Part shown: positions 46,935-58,479 of the stretch, piece after piece
Layout: each line of letters opens with the position of its first letter
Position numbering within the stretch: position 1 is the first letter of the stretch
Origin: Hyposmocoma kahamanoa
Lineage: Eukaryota; Arthropoda; Insecta; Lepidoptera; Cosmopterigidae
NCBI RefSeq assembly: GCF_003589595.1
Contig: NW_020656077.1
Coordinates: forward strand, 3,928,136-3,992,135
DNA: 64,000 nucleotides
Reading direction: 5' to 3'
Made by a program: the position numbers and the translations under genes
Notes under the pieces: generated by a model
What the model saw: the letters and a program-made list of their open reading frames with translations, nothing else
The model's database searches: none
What the model was told of the DNA's origin: nothing

Positions 46935-47110
46935 ACCAGGACACAAAACAAGGTCTTTGTACTATTTGAGTCACGGCGACAATTGTTAGAAAATTAGCCT
47001 TTGTTTTGTATAAGCATTAATAGACCCTATTCTATTATAGTGAAAACAAAAGGTAATAGCATAAAATTTGAAAGGGTTAATTACGATTCATTTTAAAGTA
47101 GTAATGGAAT
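46935..47110 (-). repeat. Inverted copy of the 43.7-43.98 kb repeat
   Basis: About 170 bp matching the reverse complement of roughly 43780-43980, with some indels. Confidence 0.75.
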
Positions 47111-47257
47111 CTAGTTCGATTCCCTTTAATAGGATTTTAAGGTACGTGAAAACTCTTACAATTTTGGTAACCGCCAGGATGACTGGACGAAACGAGATAT
47201 ACAAATCTAAAATAAAGTATTTGCTACCTTTGCGCTAATTAATATATTATAGAAATT

Positions 47258-47298
47258 AAGTGGCCAGCCATTCTGACGTCAGGATGGCTGGACCACTT
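47258..47298. repeat. Near-perfect 41-bp palindrome
   Basis: AAGTGGCCAGCCAT and ATGGCTGGACCACTT around TCTGACGTCAGG. The half-motif CAGGATGGCTGG or a close variant also occurs at about 47156 and, reversed, at about 47940, so these look like ends of a small element family. Confidence 0.65.
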
Positions 47299-47299
47299 T

Positions 47300-47965
47300 T
47301 ATGTTCTCGTAGTTTTAGCAGTATATCATGTACATCTTTGATATTACTTTAATACTACCTATTTGCTGCCTAATAATATTTTATTTTAGCTATTCTATAA
47401 TAGAAGCTTCCTATGAAGCTTCTTAAGTAACTTAAAACGCCTATGTAAAAGTTTATGGCAATCGTCTTCTCTGTATAGTTGTTAATAATTTCGCAGGCGT
47501 ATTACTTTTTTACATCAAACAGCTCGATTACGGGTAGGCACTTCCTTCCCCTCCCAAAATCTTACAAACAAAAAACTATTCTTCAACAACAGTAACACTT
47601 AGCGGCGCAATTAGTAACCACAACATTAAAATGTCTATGAAATAATTTTCAATACAAGTACTACTTTAATACTTGTAATTACAACTTACAACTACAGTAC
47701 TTATATAACATTGCATATCATCAGTAATTAATAAAATTGACTAATTAAACAACTATAATTGAATATTATAGCCATTTTATTAAGCATATGTGATTAAACT
47801 TCCGGTTGGTACAACTCGCGGTCTCTAGCGACATACGTGACAACCATGGAGTTAAACCAGTAGTATGGGTAAACCAACAATAACTATTAAAATTATGACC
47901 TAGGGCACAACCGTTTGATCATTACATAAATTAACATTCCAGCCATCCTGACGGACACAACCCGT
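47300..47965. other. Intergenic, no gene recognised
   Basis: AT-rich with GAAGCTTC repeated in both orientations near 47405-47428. Confidence 0.5.
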
Positions 47966-47972
47966 TATTATT

Positions 47973-48138
47973 ATTTTTTTATAATATCAAGTGACGGGAC
48001 GAACAAGTCGTGCGCATGATGGTAAGCTACACGCCTGTCCATAACAGTTCCAGTGCCATTATGCTCTTAAATCGCAAAGATCTGAGGGGCAATGCCACTG
48101 CGCCCGTCATCCTGAGACATGAGTTGACAAGTATCGTG
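47973..48138 (+). repeat. Family A repeat, 5' half
   Basis: TTTTATAATATCAAGTGACG through the first stem-loop to GTTGACAAGT. Confidence 0.75.
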
Positions 48139-48274
48139 TTGAATTTTATTTTATGGACATTTGTATCGTAATATATTTCATATACCAATTCATACAATAA
48201 ATAATGTTTGCGATTTCTGCTTTCTCGGCAAAATTTGAAAAACCATCCGGTAATAATTAATGAAAGGTACGTTA

Positions 48275-48690
48275 GGGCGCGTTCCCATTACATCGTGATG
48301 ACAGATAGTCGTGCAGTTTAAAATGTCGTGACTTGTATATTTAAATGAAGTTGTTCACATAACACGATTAACTGTCTCACACGACTTTTTCTTCTTCGAC
48401 TGCACGACGACAGACTGTTGTGACAATGGAAAGTACCAGAACGACAGTCGTTCGACGATAAATAACACGTCACTATAATAAATATGTGAAGACAGATAAT
48501 AGTAAATTTAAACGTTTCTGTCGTGCAAACGACAAGGCGGCTGCCGTGAACCGACAAATTGTATAACGACTACTTATGCAAACAATAGGAGTAGGTTTCA
48601 GTACTCGTATTATAAAGTTCGTAAAGTTTTCTTGTTTTTGAAACTTTCCGTTATAATGTCGGGACAATGTTCGCGACAGTCTGAGATGGT
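48275..48690. mobile_element. GC-motif MITE-like element, one end lost
   Basis: TTA at 48272-48274 precedes GGGCGCGTTCCCATTAC. The next 400 bp repeat GTCGTGCGACAG-like motifs in both orientations (CGACGACAGACTGTTG, CTGTCGTGCAAACGAC). The right terminus is not recognisable. Confidence 0.5.
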
Positions 48691-49039
48691 TTAGAATACA
48701 CGTCGTTATTTAGATACGTCCCACTCATGGTCAAGGGTCTTCTGTCAGGCGAGGATTTAGGATAGTCCGCCACTCTGGCCCAGTGCTGGTTGGGGACTTA
48801 ACACTTTTTCCGCGGGTTGTAAACTTTCTTCGATGTGCAGGTTTCATTACAATGTTTTCCTTCGCTGAAAAGCTTAAATTTAAACGCTTAAAAAGCTGCC
48901 AAATTTCGCACGTAAATCTGAAAACTCAAAGGTGCGAGCCAGATTCCACGAGCATATTATATTTACGTCTCTATTTATAGGGATTTATTCTATGTATTTA
49001 CTTATACATCTATATAGCCTCCTAAAACCCAGCAAACTT

Positions 49040-49216
49040 TTTTTTATAACATCAAGTGACGGGACGAACCAGTCGTGCGCCTGATGGTAAGTAACACGCC
49101 TGTCTATAACAGTTACAGTGCCACTCAGAGCTTTAAATTGCTAAGTTCGGAGGGGCACTACCACTGCGCCCGTCACCCTGAGACATAAGTTGACAAGTCC
49201 CATATGCCTGTAATTT
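49040..49216 (+). repeat. Family A repeat, 5' half
   Basis: TTTTTTTATAACATCAAGTG to CATATGCCTGTAATTT. Confidence 0.75.
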
Positions 49217-49257
49217 AAACTGCAATGGGAAAAGCGCTAAATGCCCAGTATACATTA

Positions 49258-49541
49258 GCGGGCTTTACACAGACACTCTATCGCGCGTGATAAAGCAATC
49301 GTGCACAATTGAGCGCTCTTGTGAAGATGTTGGAAGGAAAAGGGAAAGACAAAACACGCGCCAGTTTCACGCGGTCTATCATGCGCGATTAGCCTTTTTT
49401 ACACGGACGCTCTTTCCGTTGTAACAAAAACGAACACGAGCAATCTCGCGCGTTAGAACGTTAGCTTGAAAAAACTTCAAACATTCGCAATTCTGTATGC
49501 TCTTGATCACGCGCGATAGAGAGACTGTATAAAAGGGGCTA
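49258..49541. mobile_element. M4 MITE with TTA target duplication
   Basis: A 284-bp element with inverted ends about 35 bp long (GCGGGCTTTACACAGACACT...CTATCGCGCG), flanked by TTA at 49255-49257 and 49542-49544. The interior repeats ATCGCGCG and its relatives. It has the architecture of M3 but a different motif. Confidence 0.8.
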
Positions 49542-50116
49542 TTAAGATACCTATACTAAATAACTAATACAGGGTCAAACAGTATAACCTCAGTTTGTAT
49601 GGAAAACGTAATATATAAACATAATCTATATAGAACTTATAGACCTAAACAACAATGCCCAAGTTCCATATAGTCCTGGATCAACTAAGCTCAGAAACGC
49701 AAACAAATTTATTTCGGACTCTTGCAGCTTTTTCATACAGTAACCTAACCTGTTTTTTTTTGTACGGTTGGAAATCTTTATAGATACCAACCTAAACCCA
49801 GACGAGGAGTAGAACCAGCTCGGAAACACAAACAGATTTGATTCTGGCACTCACCGGCTGCAACCGCATCATGTTCGTGTTGATAATATCGATATTTTAG
49901 TGTACAAGCGATGCTAGTTCCAAAACCATGTAATTTATTAATTTCTGGCCTGATTATTTTGCCTTTCATTTAATACTTTGCCGAATTTATCTCTGGCATT
50001 CTATAATAATACCTAGACTTATACACTATTTAGGTAATGTGTATAACAGTTAAATCAGTATGCACTATTTTATACATTGCCTATAGGAGTCCGGTATTAT
50101 ATAGAACGACGAGAAC

Positions 50117-50192
50117 TTTTTTTGACGATATCAAGTGACGGAACAAACAAGTCGTGCGCCTGATGGTAAGCGGCACGCCTGTCTACAACAGG
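50117..50192 (+). repeat. Family A repeat fragment
   Basis: First 75 bp only. Confidence 0.7.
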
Positions 50193-50199
50193 TATTCTA

Positions 50200-51390
50200 C
50201 ACAATCACTGTATTATATACATTGCCGGTAACATATACAGAAGACTGACAAAGGCTGTATATAATCCAAATTAAATTAATAATTTGTGTCATCCCCGAAT
50301 AAATGTAGCTATTTTTAGGCGTTTTTCGTTGTGCGATTTTGATTGAATTATTTATTAAAAATATGAGAAAATAAACCGTTCATACTTACAAACTTGAGGT
50401 GCAGGCCAAAGAAAAACTGCATAAAAACAGTAACTACTAGCGCCATCTAGTAGGGAGGGATAATATTGAAACGTGAACATGGTGCCGATATTAGGTGAAA
50501 TTTACGCAAGAGGTTGCAATTCAGTCTGTTATTACGACGAAACGGGCCTGTACCTAACTGTTACCTAAATGATGAATAAAACGCCAGGGAACCTTTTCTT
50601 TTTGCCTGTCCTATCGGAAAACCTGTCGGATATCCTTTCGATTATACAACTTGAATAAAGTTCCCAGAGACGCATTATAACGAATGACACCGTCCCTATA
50701 TTGACATAGACTACAAGAAGTGAGATGTATGCACATTTGTATTATGGACGTAGAATGTAGGTACTAATTTAATATTTTAAAAATATCTTTTTCTGCGGTC
50801 CTAAGTGTAACCAGTACGTATCGTAATTTCGTTTTCTTGTAATTGTTTATAATATATGAAATCCGCACGAAGTAAATTAATTAATTATTTACTCCGATAA
50901 GTATTGGCGTTTCGTACGCACAGGTACACTGTAAGAAAAGCTAATAATAGCATCACTAGCACTATCCACAAGTGAATTACTTTTGCCTGTAAAATTGACT
51001 CATAAAAAATATTATAGCAATAAAATATCTATGATAAAAACTTTGTATATTATTATAAATATATTTTTAACGTTTGGCGCCATCTACACAAATGTGCTTG
51101 AATGTACTCTTAAAATGAACCAGAAAAATGTAAGCAACAAACTAACGCCATCTCCACAAGAGCGTGGGAAACACGTGTCTGTTTAGCAAGCCTTTCGAAG
51201 AAGTATTAGCTGCCCAATGTTACCACTAGATGACTCTGTTTATTAACCTGATGTGTGCGAAATTTAATTTGAAATTCACTATGAGAAGCAAAGCAATTTA
51301 AAGATATGTGCGACGTTCCCAACCCGCATTGGGTCCGCGAGGGAAGTTAAGCCTGTGAGCGCGCTGCTGGCGCTGGTGGATTGTAATGTA
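50200..51390. other. Intergenic, no gene recognised
   Basis: Holds several GCGCCATCT motifs (50448, about 51078, about 51148) of the kind found in insect repeats. 51310-51350 (CCAACCCGCATTGGGTCCGC) resembles a LINE 3' region. Confidence 0.45.
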
Positions 51391-51410
51391 GCCAGGACAG
51401 TAGTAGTCTC

Positions 51411-51503
51411 GGAGGGAGAGTCCCCACATAACCCCTGAGTCTCCCTGGGCTCAGGGGTATCCATAAAGATTTCCCACCCGTCAAAAAAAAAAAAAAAAAA
51501 AAA
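51411..51503 (+). mobile_element. PolyA-tailed retrotransposed fragment (family G), perfect 16-bp TSD
   Basis: A 5'-truncated copy of the same 3' end as at 6873 (CCCCACATAACCCCTGAGTC ... CAGGGGTATCCATAAAGATT) with a 21-A tail. GGACAGTAGTAGTCTC occurs exactly at 51395-51410 and 51504-51519. The perfect duplication and pure tail mark a young insertion. Confidence 0.92.
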
Positions 51504-51769
51504 GGACAGTAGTAGTCTCCGCAGCCAGCGCGCCACTTAGTAAGTTTAGTTCAGAATTCAAAAGGGTAAAAATCTAGTGGTAATAAATCCAGTTTTATAA
51601 ATATTTATTCCAGTTTTAACAATATTTATGATCTTTAAAATGTTTATCAAAAATATAAGAAGAGAAGACATGTTCGCTGCCGCGATCGGGCAGGGAGTGA
51701 CGGTGGAACGAAACAAAATCAGAATGCGAGGCAAAAGAACTATGGAAATTCAAAATTTAAATTTAAATA

Positions 51770-51860
51770 CGTGTGTCCAGGAACCGGAGAAAGGCGATAA
51801 ATAGGTGGGATGACGATGTAAGGAGGCCACACCGTCACTACCCTAAGCCTTCCCATTGAA
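51770..51860 (+). pseudogene. Possible LINE C-terminal relic
   Basis: A plus frame reads RVSRNRRKAINRWDDDVRRP. The RWDDD motif is typical of the C-terminus of insect LINE polyproteins (R.RP..RW.DDL). Only some 30 codons are recognisable. Confidence 0.35.
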
Positions 51861-51931
51861 AGAGGAATTCATATAAGCTGACTGTTATTATTATATATTA
51901 TTTAAAGTAATACGTACCTCGTAATTAGTCT

Positions 51932-51985
51932 TACCACCGGCCGCACTACTTGTTCGTCCCGTTACTCGGTATCATAAAAAAAATA
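51932..51985 (-). repeat. Family A repeat fragment
   Basis: Terminal 55 bp, CTTACCACC...CCCGTTACTCGGTATCATAA. Confidence 0.6.
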
Positions 51986-52079
51986 TCAAATTCATTTACC
52001 TCCAATCTGCAGCCTGATCCGGAAAAATGCCAATTATAAAATAGTTACTACTTAAATTGTCTCTACTACATTGTCTCGA

Positions 52080-52200
52080 GTCTGGGTGTTTGTGGTACCG
52101 TCGTTGTTTCCAATTTTCATAACACAAATGTTTTAGTTACCTACTTTGGGATTAGAGCAACGTACCTATATGTGGTGTTGTCTAATATTTATTTATAATT
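52080..52200 (+). mobile_element. SINE-2 tail fragment
   Basis: TCTGGGTGTTTGTGGTACCG and downstream tail; the tRNA-like head is missing. Confidence 0.55.
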
Positions 52201-52204
52201 TTGT

Positions 52205-53360
52205 AATGATGCTATTGGTGATGTGGACTATTGAGCTGTGATGAGTCCTCTTGTCTGTGGACGTAAATATAGAATAGTTTTTTTACCGCGTACACCAAAC
52301 ACTATTGTCGAATTTTCAAGACGACCTAAATACGATTTGCAACCGGAAGTTCCGCCATGTTGGGCTCGCCAGGAAATAGTCGATCTTTCCGGTACACTTG
52401 CAGGAATGTTGCAGTACCTACCTTGTATTGATATTTTTTGATAACATCCAAATTCTTGGACTCATTTTCATTAGTCGAAACGATATTACTGTTATGTGCT
52501 AAAGTGTTTTTATACCGAATACTCGTACGTAAGGAATATTCCACATGCGGTGTCGAAACATCTGTGGAAAACGGGAGATTGGTAGACTTTAAAAATCTTT
52601 TACTGTCTGTCTAAAAGACCGCAAACATACCTAGAGAAATTTTACTTTGACTGATTTATCGTATAAAACATGTACTTACATATTTGTACATGTCATAATA
52701 CATAGTTATTAACTGGTTAAAATTAGAAGACTATTATATGTATATAACTCAAAGCTATTCTACTGTGCTCAATGCAGGCAACGAAACAAAATTTTAAAGA
52801 TTCAATGAAATAATGTTATACATATACTAACAAGTACGACCTACATTTGATAATATGCACACACACCAAATTTTCTACATAATACACTCAAAGTTAATTG
52901 TACATCATTAAATATTTGCCTACGTTAACTGGCTATGCTTATTATAATATGGTTATTTAAGTAAGTCGAACTTGCATTGACGTTTCGATATTTATACTTA
53001 GTACTTGTTCCATGAGATGGAGGTCAAATACGCACTTACACTTTATATTAAAAAAAGTCACCTTTACGTCTCTGGTTGCATTTTCGATATCCCTTTATGC
53101 TAGAGGCTTGGTTACAGACCGGTGTTAGGTAGTTTTAAGAATAAAATGGCATCAAAGTAAAGTCGTGAAATATTCATTCTGCCATCGTGTAATGGCGCCC
53201 ACACGCGAATTTTACAATGTTTTTCGTTGTTATATTGGTACGAGGTAAGCACTAACTAACTTAATAAGTATTGTTCGAGTTGCCAACAATATATTTCTGT
53301 TTGAAACGTATGGAAAAAATGTGCAAGACGTTACACAGACGACAGAAACTTCGTCTGGAA
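52205..53360. other. Intergenic, no gene recognised
   Basis: A 67-codon plus frame at 52238 has no homology that I recognise. AT-rich. Confidence 0.5.
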
Positions 53361-53362
53361 AG

Positions 53363-53632
53363 TATAAGAATAAGAATAAGAATACTTTATTGCGTAAGCA
53401 CCGAGACACACATGATCTTAAAACTAAAATACAGTACTTACAACAAAAGTGAAACATAATTGTAATGAATAAAAAAAATTTAATAATAAATGTGTGTCGC
53501 GGCACACGCAAACGGGATTTGCTCAGCTATCAGCTACAGGCTAATAGATTTTCAGCCTGCAGCGCTGCTTTTCAGCAAGTTCGATGTGAGTGAAGCACGG
53601 ACTCAAGCGCAAACATAACAAATACATGCATA
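53363..53632 (-). mobile_element. LINE 3' end fragment (family F), copy 2
   Basis: As at 20727, with a clearer tail: three TAAGAA units on the plus strand. Contains CAGCTACAGGCTAATAGATT and CAGCAAGTTCGATGTGAGTG, shared with copy 1. Confidence 0.7.
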
Positions 53633-54396
53633 ACATGTAACGGATTATTTGTTAGAATTAAAGCTCCATCACACTGAAAGTATCTTTTGTGCGCCGCCGC
53701 CGTTTCGAACCTTTATAATCAACATCGTCATCTACATAGTAAATATGTAAAGTGTTACATAGTTTTAAAAATTCATTTAAGCAGACTTTTGTTAAGTATC
53801 AGGAATTAAAAGATTTTCTTAACAGAAAAGCAGCTGCGTGTTCCAATATAATTGTAGCGTCACAACAATAGTCTACCAAGTGTGACGTGACAGCATTCAG
53901 CAAAAGGGACATTGTCTTGCAAATGGAACGAAGAATAGCTGTATTGCATCAACAAATTTTCATTATTTTTACAATATCACGTCATTTTCAATATAACGAA
54001 ATATTACTTTTTCGCTGGATAATGGAAATTTTCACCAGCTCTACCAAAAACAGTCGGTAGAGTACAAAGGGTTTTTAATTTATTTTAGGGGTACAAATGG
54101 ACACAGTTTAAAAGATAAATATTCACTGATACAGCGACTAAATTGCTTTTTGCGCAACACAGAATTGAACAAATACGAATTCTGAGAACACACACGTACG
54201 TGAAAATGTACTCGTATTTACGTTTCGTGCGGAAACAACAGAAGGTGTAAAAAAGGGCGCGATAGTGGTAATCTAATTCCAACCAAACCGGAAATAATTT
54301 GATTATGTTTCTATTTAGACATAAAATCAAATTGTCATTCGACAAAATCGTACCTGTGGCGGAAAATGTTGCCTGCATTAAAAAGTTCGCGATAAA

Positions 54397-54550
54397 GCTG
54401 AGATTTATAAAACGAACTTGGGCTAAGTTTATGCTAGAAATTAAATTCAACTTTGAGTTTATTTGTAATTTCTTACTTAAACTTAGGCAAAATTCTCTGT
54501 TTTTGCTTAGTAGAAGTTAAAGTTTGTTTTTTGTTGACTTTGAACTCTTA
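54397..54550. repeat. Partial M6 MITE abutting a full copy
   Basis: Starts GCTGAGATTTATAAAACGAA like the full element that follows and carries the same CTTAGGC/GCTAAG motifs. It ends at TTGAACTC just before the TTA of the next unit. Confidence 0.6.
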
Positions 54551-54872
54551 GGCTGAGATTTATAAAACGAACTTTGCCTACGCTTAAGCAAAAAATTGCG
54601 AAGTAAACTCAAGGTTCAATTTCATTTCTTGCTTAAACTTAGCCCAAGCTCATTTCATAAAAATGAAACTCACTATTTTTGCTCAGGCAAAGTCAAAGTT
54701 CGTTTAACTTAGCCTTTGTTAACTTTATGCAAGAAATTACGGAGTGATTTCAAAGTTTAATTCACTTTCTTGCAAAAAAGGTTGGCAAAATTCGTTTTGT
54801 AAATTTGAAAAATTCGGTTAACCCACCATTTTTGTTTAGGCGAAGTCAAGGTCTGTTTTATAAATTTCAGCC
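54551..54872. mobile_element. M6 MITE with TTA target duplication
   Basis: A 322-bp fold-back element with ends GGCTGAGATTTATAAAAC and the near-complement ...TTTATAAATTTCAGCC, TTA at 54548-54550 and 54873-54875. The interior repeats ACTTTGCCT/AGGCAAAGT and CTTAAGC motifs on both strands. No coding potential. Confidence 0.78.
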
Positions 54873-54889
54873 TTAGACTAGGATTAGCT

Positions 54890-55825
54890 GGACGGGTTAC
54901 AGGGTGAAATAAAACACACGACACATTACTTTACGTTTTAATAAAATTATTTTACGTGACTAGTTCTACTTTCTCTATGCACTTCCTACCGTAATTATAC
55001 ACTTGAAATAAATATTTCTCTTGATATGAATTGACGTTTGGAATGAAATACATAAAGTCCAAATTGCATTTTTTTACAATCAATGTTTGTCGATACGTAC
55101 AAAAATTTAGTTCTCTATGTATATTTATTCAGAGGCATCTTACTTGAATAAATATAAACGTTTATTGACAGGCAATTAATAAATATGAATAAAAATTTTG
55201 GTAATAGCTGTTGTTTACATAACGATGTGTAATACGCTTGTGTTATTAATATTGTTAGCGAGAAATAGAACTACGGCTTAAATATAAAAGCTACCAATTA
55301 TACCGTAATAATACCGATACCTACCAGATCTACCAGAGCAGTGCGAAGACATACTTGATACTTAAAATTTAAATTCAATTCTATGTCGTTAACGATAAGA
55401 ACAATCCACAGTCTAGTTGTAAGATCTTATATAATGAGTCATGTGGCAACCGATTGAAAGAATTCACGGTATCATTTTATTTAACACTATGCCAGACCGT
55501 AGTTGCTTATGCTTTTCACAGATAGGACATACGTAACTTATACAGCATTTCAGGTACCTTAGTAACGCTAAAGAATATAGAAGTACACCGTCGCATTTGC
55601 CTGTTCTGTCGCGTTTGTAATGTTCAATCATGTCGACTTATACATTGTCATATGAGTTTTAATAACAGTTGTCGGCTAACGATTCAACAAAATATTTCTT
55701 TATGGTAAATTGTACAGTGCCCCGAGCGATGATAAGAGAGTAAGTGCATTTGCACACTACGCCCGATTCATATCTATTAGAAATGACGGTCCGAAGTGTC
55801 GCAGGCATCATTTTATCTCTGCCTG
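54890..55825. other. AT-rich intergenic sequence
   Basis: No gene. ACTTAAAATTTAAATTCAAT near 55365 has a relative near 57530, indicating a low-copy repeat. Confidence 0.5.
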
Positions 55826-55829
55826 TAAC

Positions 55830-56085
55830 TTTTTAACGAACAAGTCGTATGCCTGATGATAAGCTACACGCCTATCCATAACAGTTGCAGTGCCACTCAG
55901 AGCTTCAAATCGCAAAGATCTAAGGGGCACTGCTACTGCCCGTCACCCTGAGACATAAGTTTTCAAGTCCCATGTGCCTGTAATTTCACCAGCACCCTTA
56001 ATGTTAACATTACTGCTTGGTGGCAGAAATAGGTAAGGTGTCAGTACTTCCCTAGACACAAGGAGCTTTACTGCTTACAAAATAA
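55830..56085 (+). repeat. Family A repeat, near full length
   Basis: Lacks the very start; both stem-loop regions and the 3' end are recognisable, with small deletions. A SINE-1 copy follows within 20 bp. Confidence 0.75.
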
Positions 56086-56100
56086 CTAGATTAAAAAACT

Positions 56101-56295
56101 TCCTCTGTGGACGGAAGGTTACCATGCTAGACTGCCACGCAGAGGTTTGGGTTCGATGCCTTGGCCGAGAGGAATATTTGTATGGCCTACATCTGTTTCT
56201 GTCGTGACTTTTAGTGTAGTTTATTGTTGTCTTAGTGTGTATCCATGGCACCCGCAATACACGGTTTCCAAAGTGCGGTGCTATGAGTGTGTGCT
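56101..56295 (+). mobile_element. SINE-1 copy 8
   Basis: Diverged head (GGACGGAAGGTTACC; B-box GGTTCGATGCC) and complete body without the microsatellite tail. Confidence 0.78.
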
Positions 56296-56633
56296 AAAAA
56301 AAATCTCTAGGTTTACAAGCGATATTCGTATTACCTCGGATTAAAAGTGGGTTCGAGTTTTCTTGATTTGTATCGTCTTGGATTCGAACGAATATGAATT
56401 GGATACAGAGCATAAACGCGCTAACGTTTTATAAAACCACCTATTTTACTAGCCAGTAACTGTCACTGTAAACTGTGATCCGAACGCGTCGCACCTTTGC
56501 GTTTACGCACTTAGGTGAAGATAACCTCTCGTCATTGTGTTTTGTAGAAAAGGCGCAAGCGACATTTCGTAGATAATTTTAGGTGAGCATGTCTTATAAC
56601 TTAAACTTATTTAAAAGCAAAATTGAATTTTAG

Positions 56634-56791
56634 AACAGGACGTGAAAACTTCAAAACAATCATTGGAACCTGAAACATGCTACCCTGAAAAACATTACGA
56701 AACGTCGCGTACGTCCTTTTTACAAAACACCGATGATTTCTCAATGCCACCACAGCCACAGGTTGAGATATACAAACTGTCGCGTTTATAA
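56634..56791 (+). CDS. Possible 3'-terminal exon of an unknown gene
   Basis: After a weak acceptor (AATTGAATTTTAG at 56633) a frame starting CAG at 56636 runs for 51 codons to TAA (56789-56791). The product is hydrophilic and not low-complexity (EPETCYPEKHYETSRTSFLQ, then PPQPQVEIYKLSRL). An AATAAA signal follows at about 56848 in a compact 3'-UTR-like stretch. The upstream sequence in the same frame has a stop just before the acceptor, so an intron is required. I recognise no family. The opposite strand is also open (83 codons), which lowers confidence. Confidence 0.25.
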
Positions 56792-56859
56792 ACTGATTTT
56801 TAACAGTGTGTAAAGCTTTCTGATTTAAAATTATATACTGCATATCAAAAATAAACAAA

Positions 56860-57950
56860 AAACAAATTGAACGGTCATTTTCTGTATTTTTTTAAGTTCT
56901 TCGAAGTTTATTGGTACCGAGATCCGTAAAAAATGTTGTACCTGCTTAGTTTAAATTATTTAATATTTTTTGTAAATTAGAAAAAATACTTTTAGCCTCA
57001 GCTTATTTTGACCAGGTTTTATGTCGTTACCAAAAGTCAGATCATTTTATTTTAACTTACTTATAAGCTCCATAATATAGTTTAATCGTAAGAGCAGCAA
57101 CACTTATTTACCAAACCCTGAACAAATTAAACCCACCTTATAATAATAATACAATTTGTAAAATATAAGAATATGTATCCATTTCTTAACATACACTTAA
57201 AATTTATAAACTTTTTAAAATTTATTTACACTAATTTTATTTTCGAGTTCCTTAATTATATCACTAATTTTGATGTGGTTTAAAACCATAATAGTTAAAA
57301 TATTGGGTAGAATAAAAATAAAAGCACTTACAACACTTAATAAAGAGACAGTTCATATAAGTTTAAATAACAAGTTGTATAACTATAAGTATATGAGTTT
57401 GTAAGAACTGATAAAATTTAAAAAAAAAAACAAATAGTCACCTAATAAAAAATAAATCTGAAACAACCTTAAGTTCTTACACTTTCTATGGTTGAAGGTT
57501 ATACAGAATGAAGAGCAAGTCGTGTTTGACACTTAAGATTTAAATTCAACTCAATTAGCACTTGCGTTAAGAACGTCCAAATTCCAAAGCATCAAGCTTG
57601 ATCTGCTCACGAACTGTACGTCACGTTCATATTTTCATACAAAAATTTTCCGAATGTATGTGGTCAGATGACATTGTTTTTTTTAGTAAATATTAATGTG
57701 ATGTAATCAATCAAAGAACAATTAAGTACAGTAAAACATTATTTTATATAATTACAATTAAGCTCAATAAAAAAATTACTCATTATGTCAAATGCGCAAT
57801 TATTTTATGTAAGAAAAAACTAAATTATATATTAGCGCAGATGTAACGTTATAATTGCTCACACTACATTAATAATTAATTATACAGGGTAACGTTTGGA
57901 TATTTCATGTATAAACTTACCGAAATTTGTCTCAATACAAAAGACAATAC
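56860..57950. other. AT-rich intergenic sequence, no gene seen
   Basis: Very AT-rich. Only the low-copy repeat near 57530 noted. Confidence 0.5.
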
Positions 57951-57960
57951 ACCACTAACA

Positions 57961-58207
57961 ACTCACACTGGCGCAGTGTCGAAGTCCGAGTCGTCATGTT
58001 TTTCGCCTATAGCATATTCATCTCTATTTTGCCATTATTAAGGCACAAATTTGTGTTTTGTAAATATGGAATCGCGAGTCGCTTGGGCGCCGTGAGGCGT
58101 CAAACGCCGACCACACGCTGATCCCGGCGCACTAATGCGAAGTCGCCAGGCGGTGTAGTTGAAAAACTAGACGCGACGTGACGCTTCGACTCAGCGCCAG
58201 TGTGAGT
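57961..58207. mobile_element. M5 MITE, GC-rich
   Basis: A 247-bp element with 24-bp inverted ends (ACTCACACTGGCGCAGTGTC at the left; 3 mismatches to the right end). TAA follows the right end, and TAA lies two bases off the left end. The interior is rich in GGCGTC/GACGCC motifs. Confidence 0.75.
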
Positions 58208-58479
58208 TAAGCCTAATAGAGATGGAAAAACTGCTTATAAATGTTGGACGTTAAAATGTTGTACTTATTTAGAAAAGCGTGTTTAATAAATAATTTTTCA
58301 CTTAAGCGCTTTTATGAGCCTTAAATTAACTGTGAATAGATTGGTTTTGATACAACTTTCGGGTATTTCTGTTTTATATTTTTATTAATGAGAAATTTTA
58401 AAATGTTATATTGATTGTTAGTACTCATTACATTATGATGTTTTACTACTATGATAATCATATATTTTTTGAGAAAATA

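Noticed and set aside
54085..54450. A 121-codon minus-strand ORF
   Set aside because: It overlaps the M6 MITE fragment, has no recognisable domain, and its composition follows the AT-rich background.
56545..56633. A 35-bp micro-exon before the 56634 exon
   Set aside because: The donor GTGAGC and acceptor look fair, but the implied intron is only about 50 bp and the joined frame has an in-frame stop.
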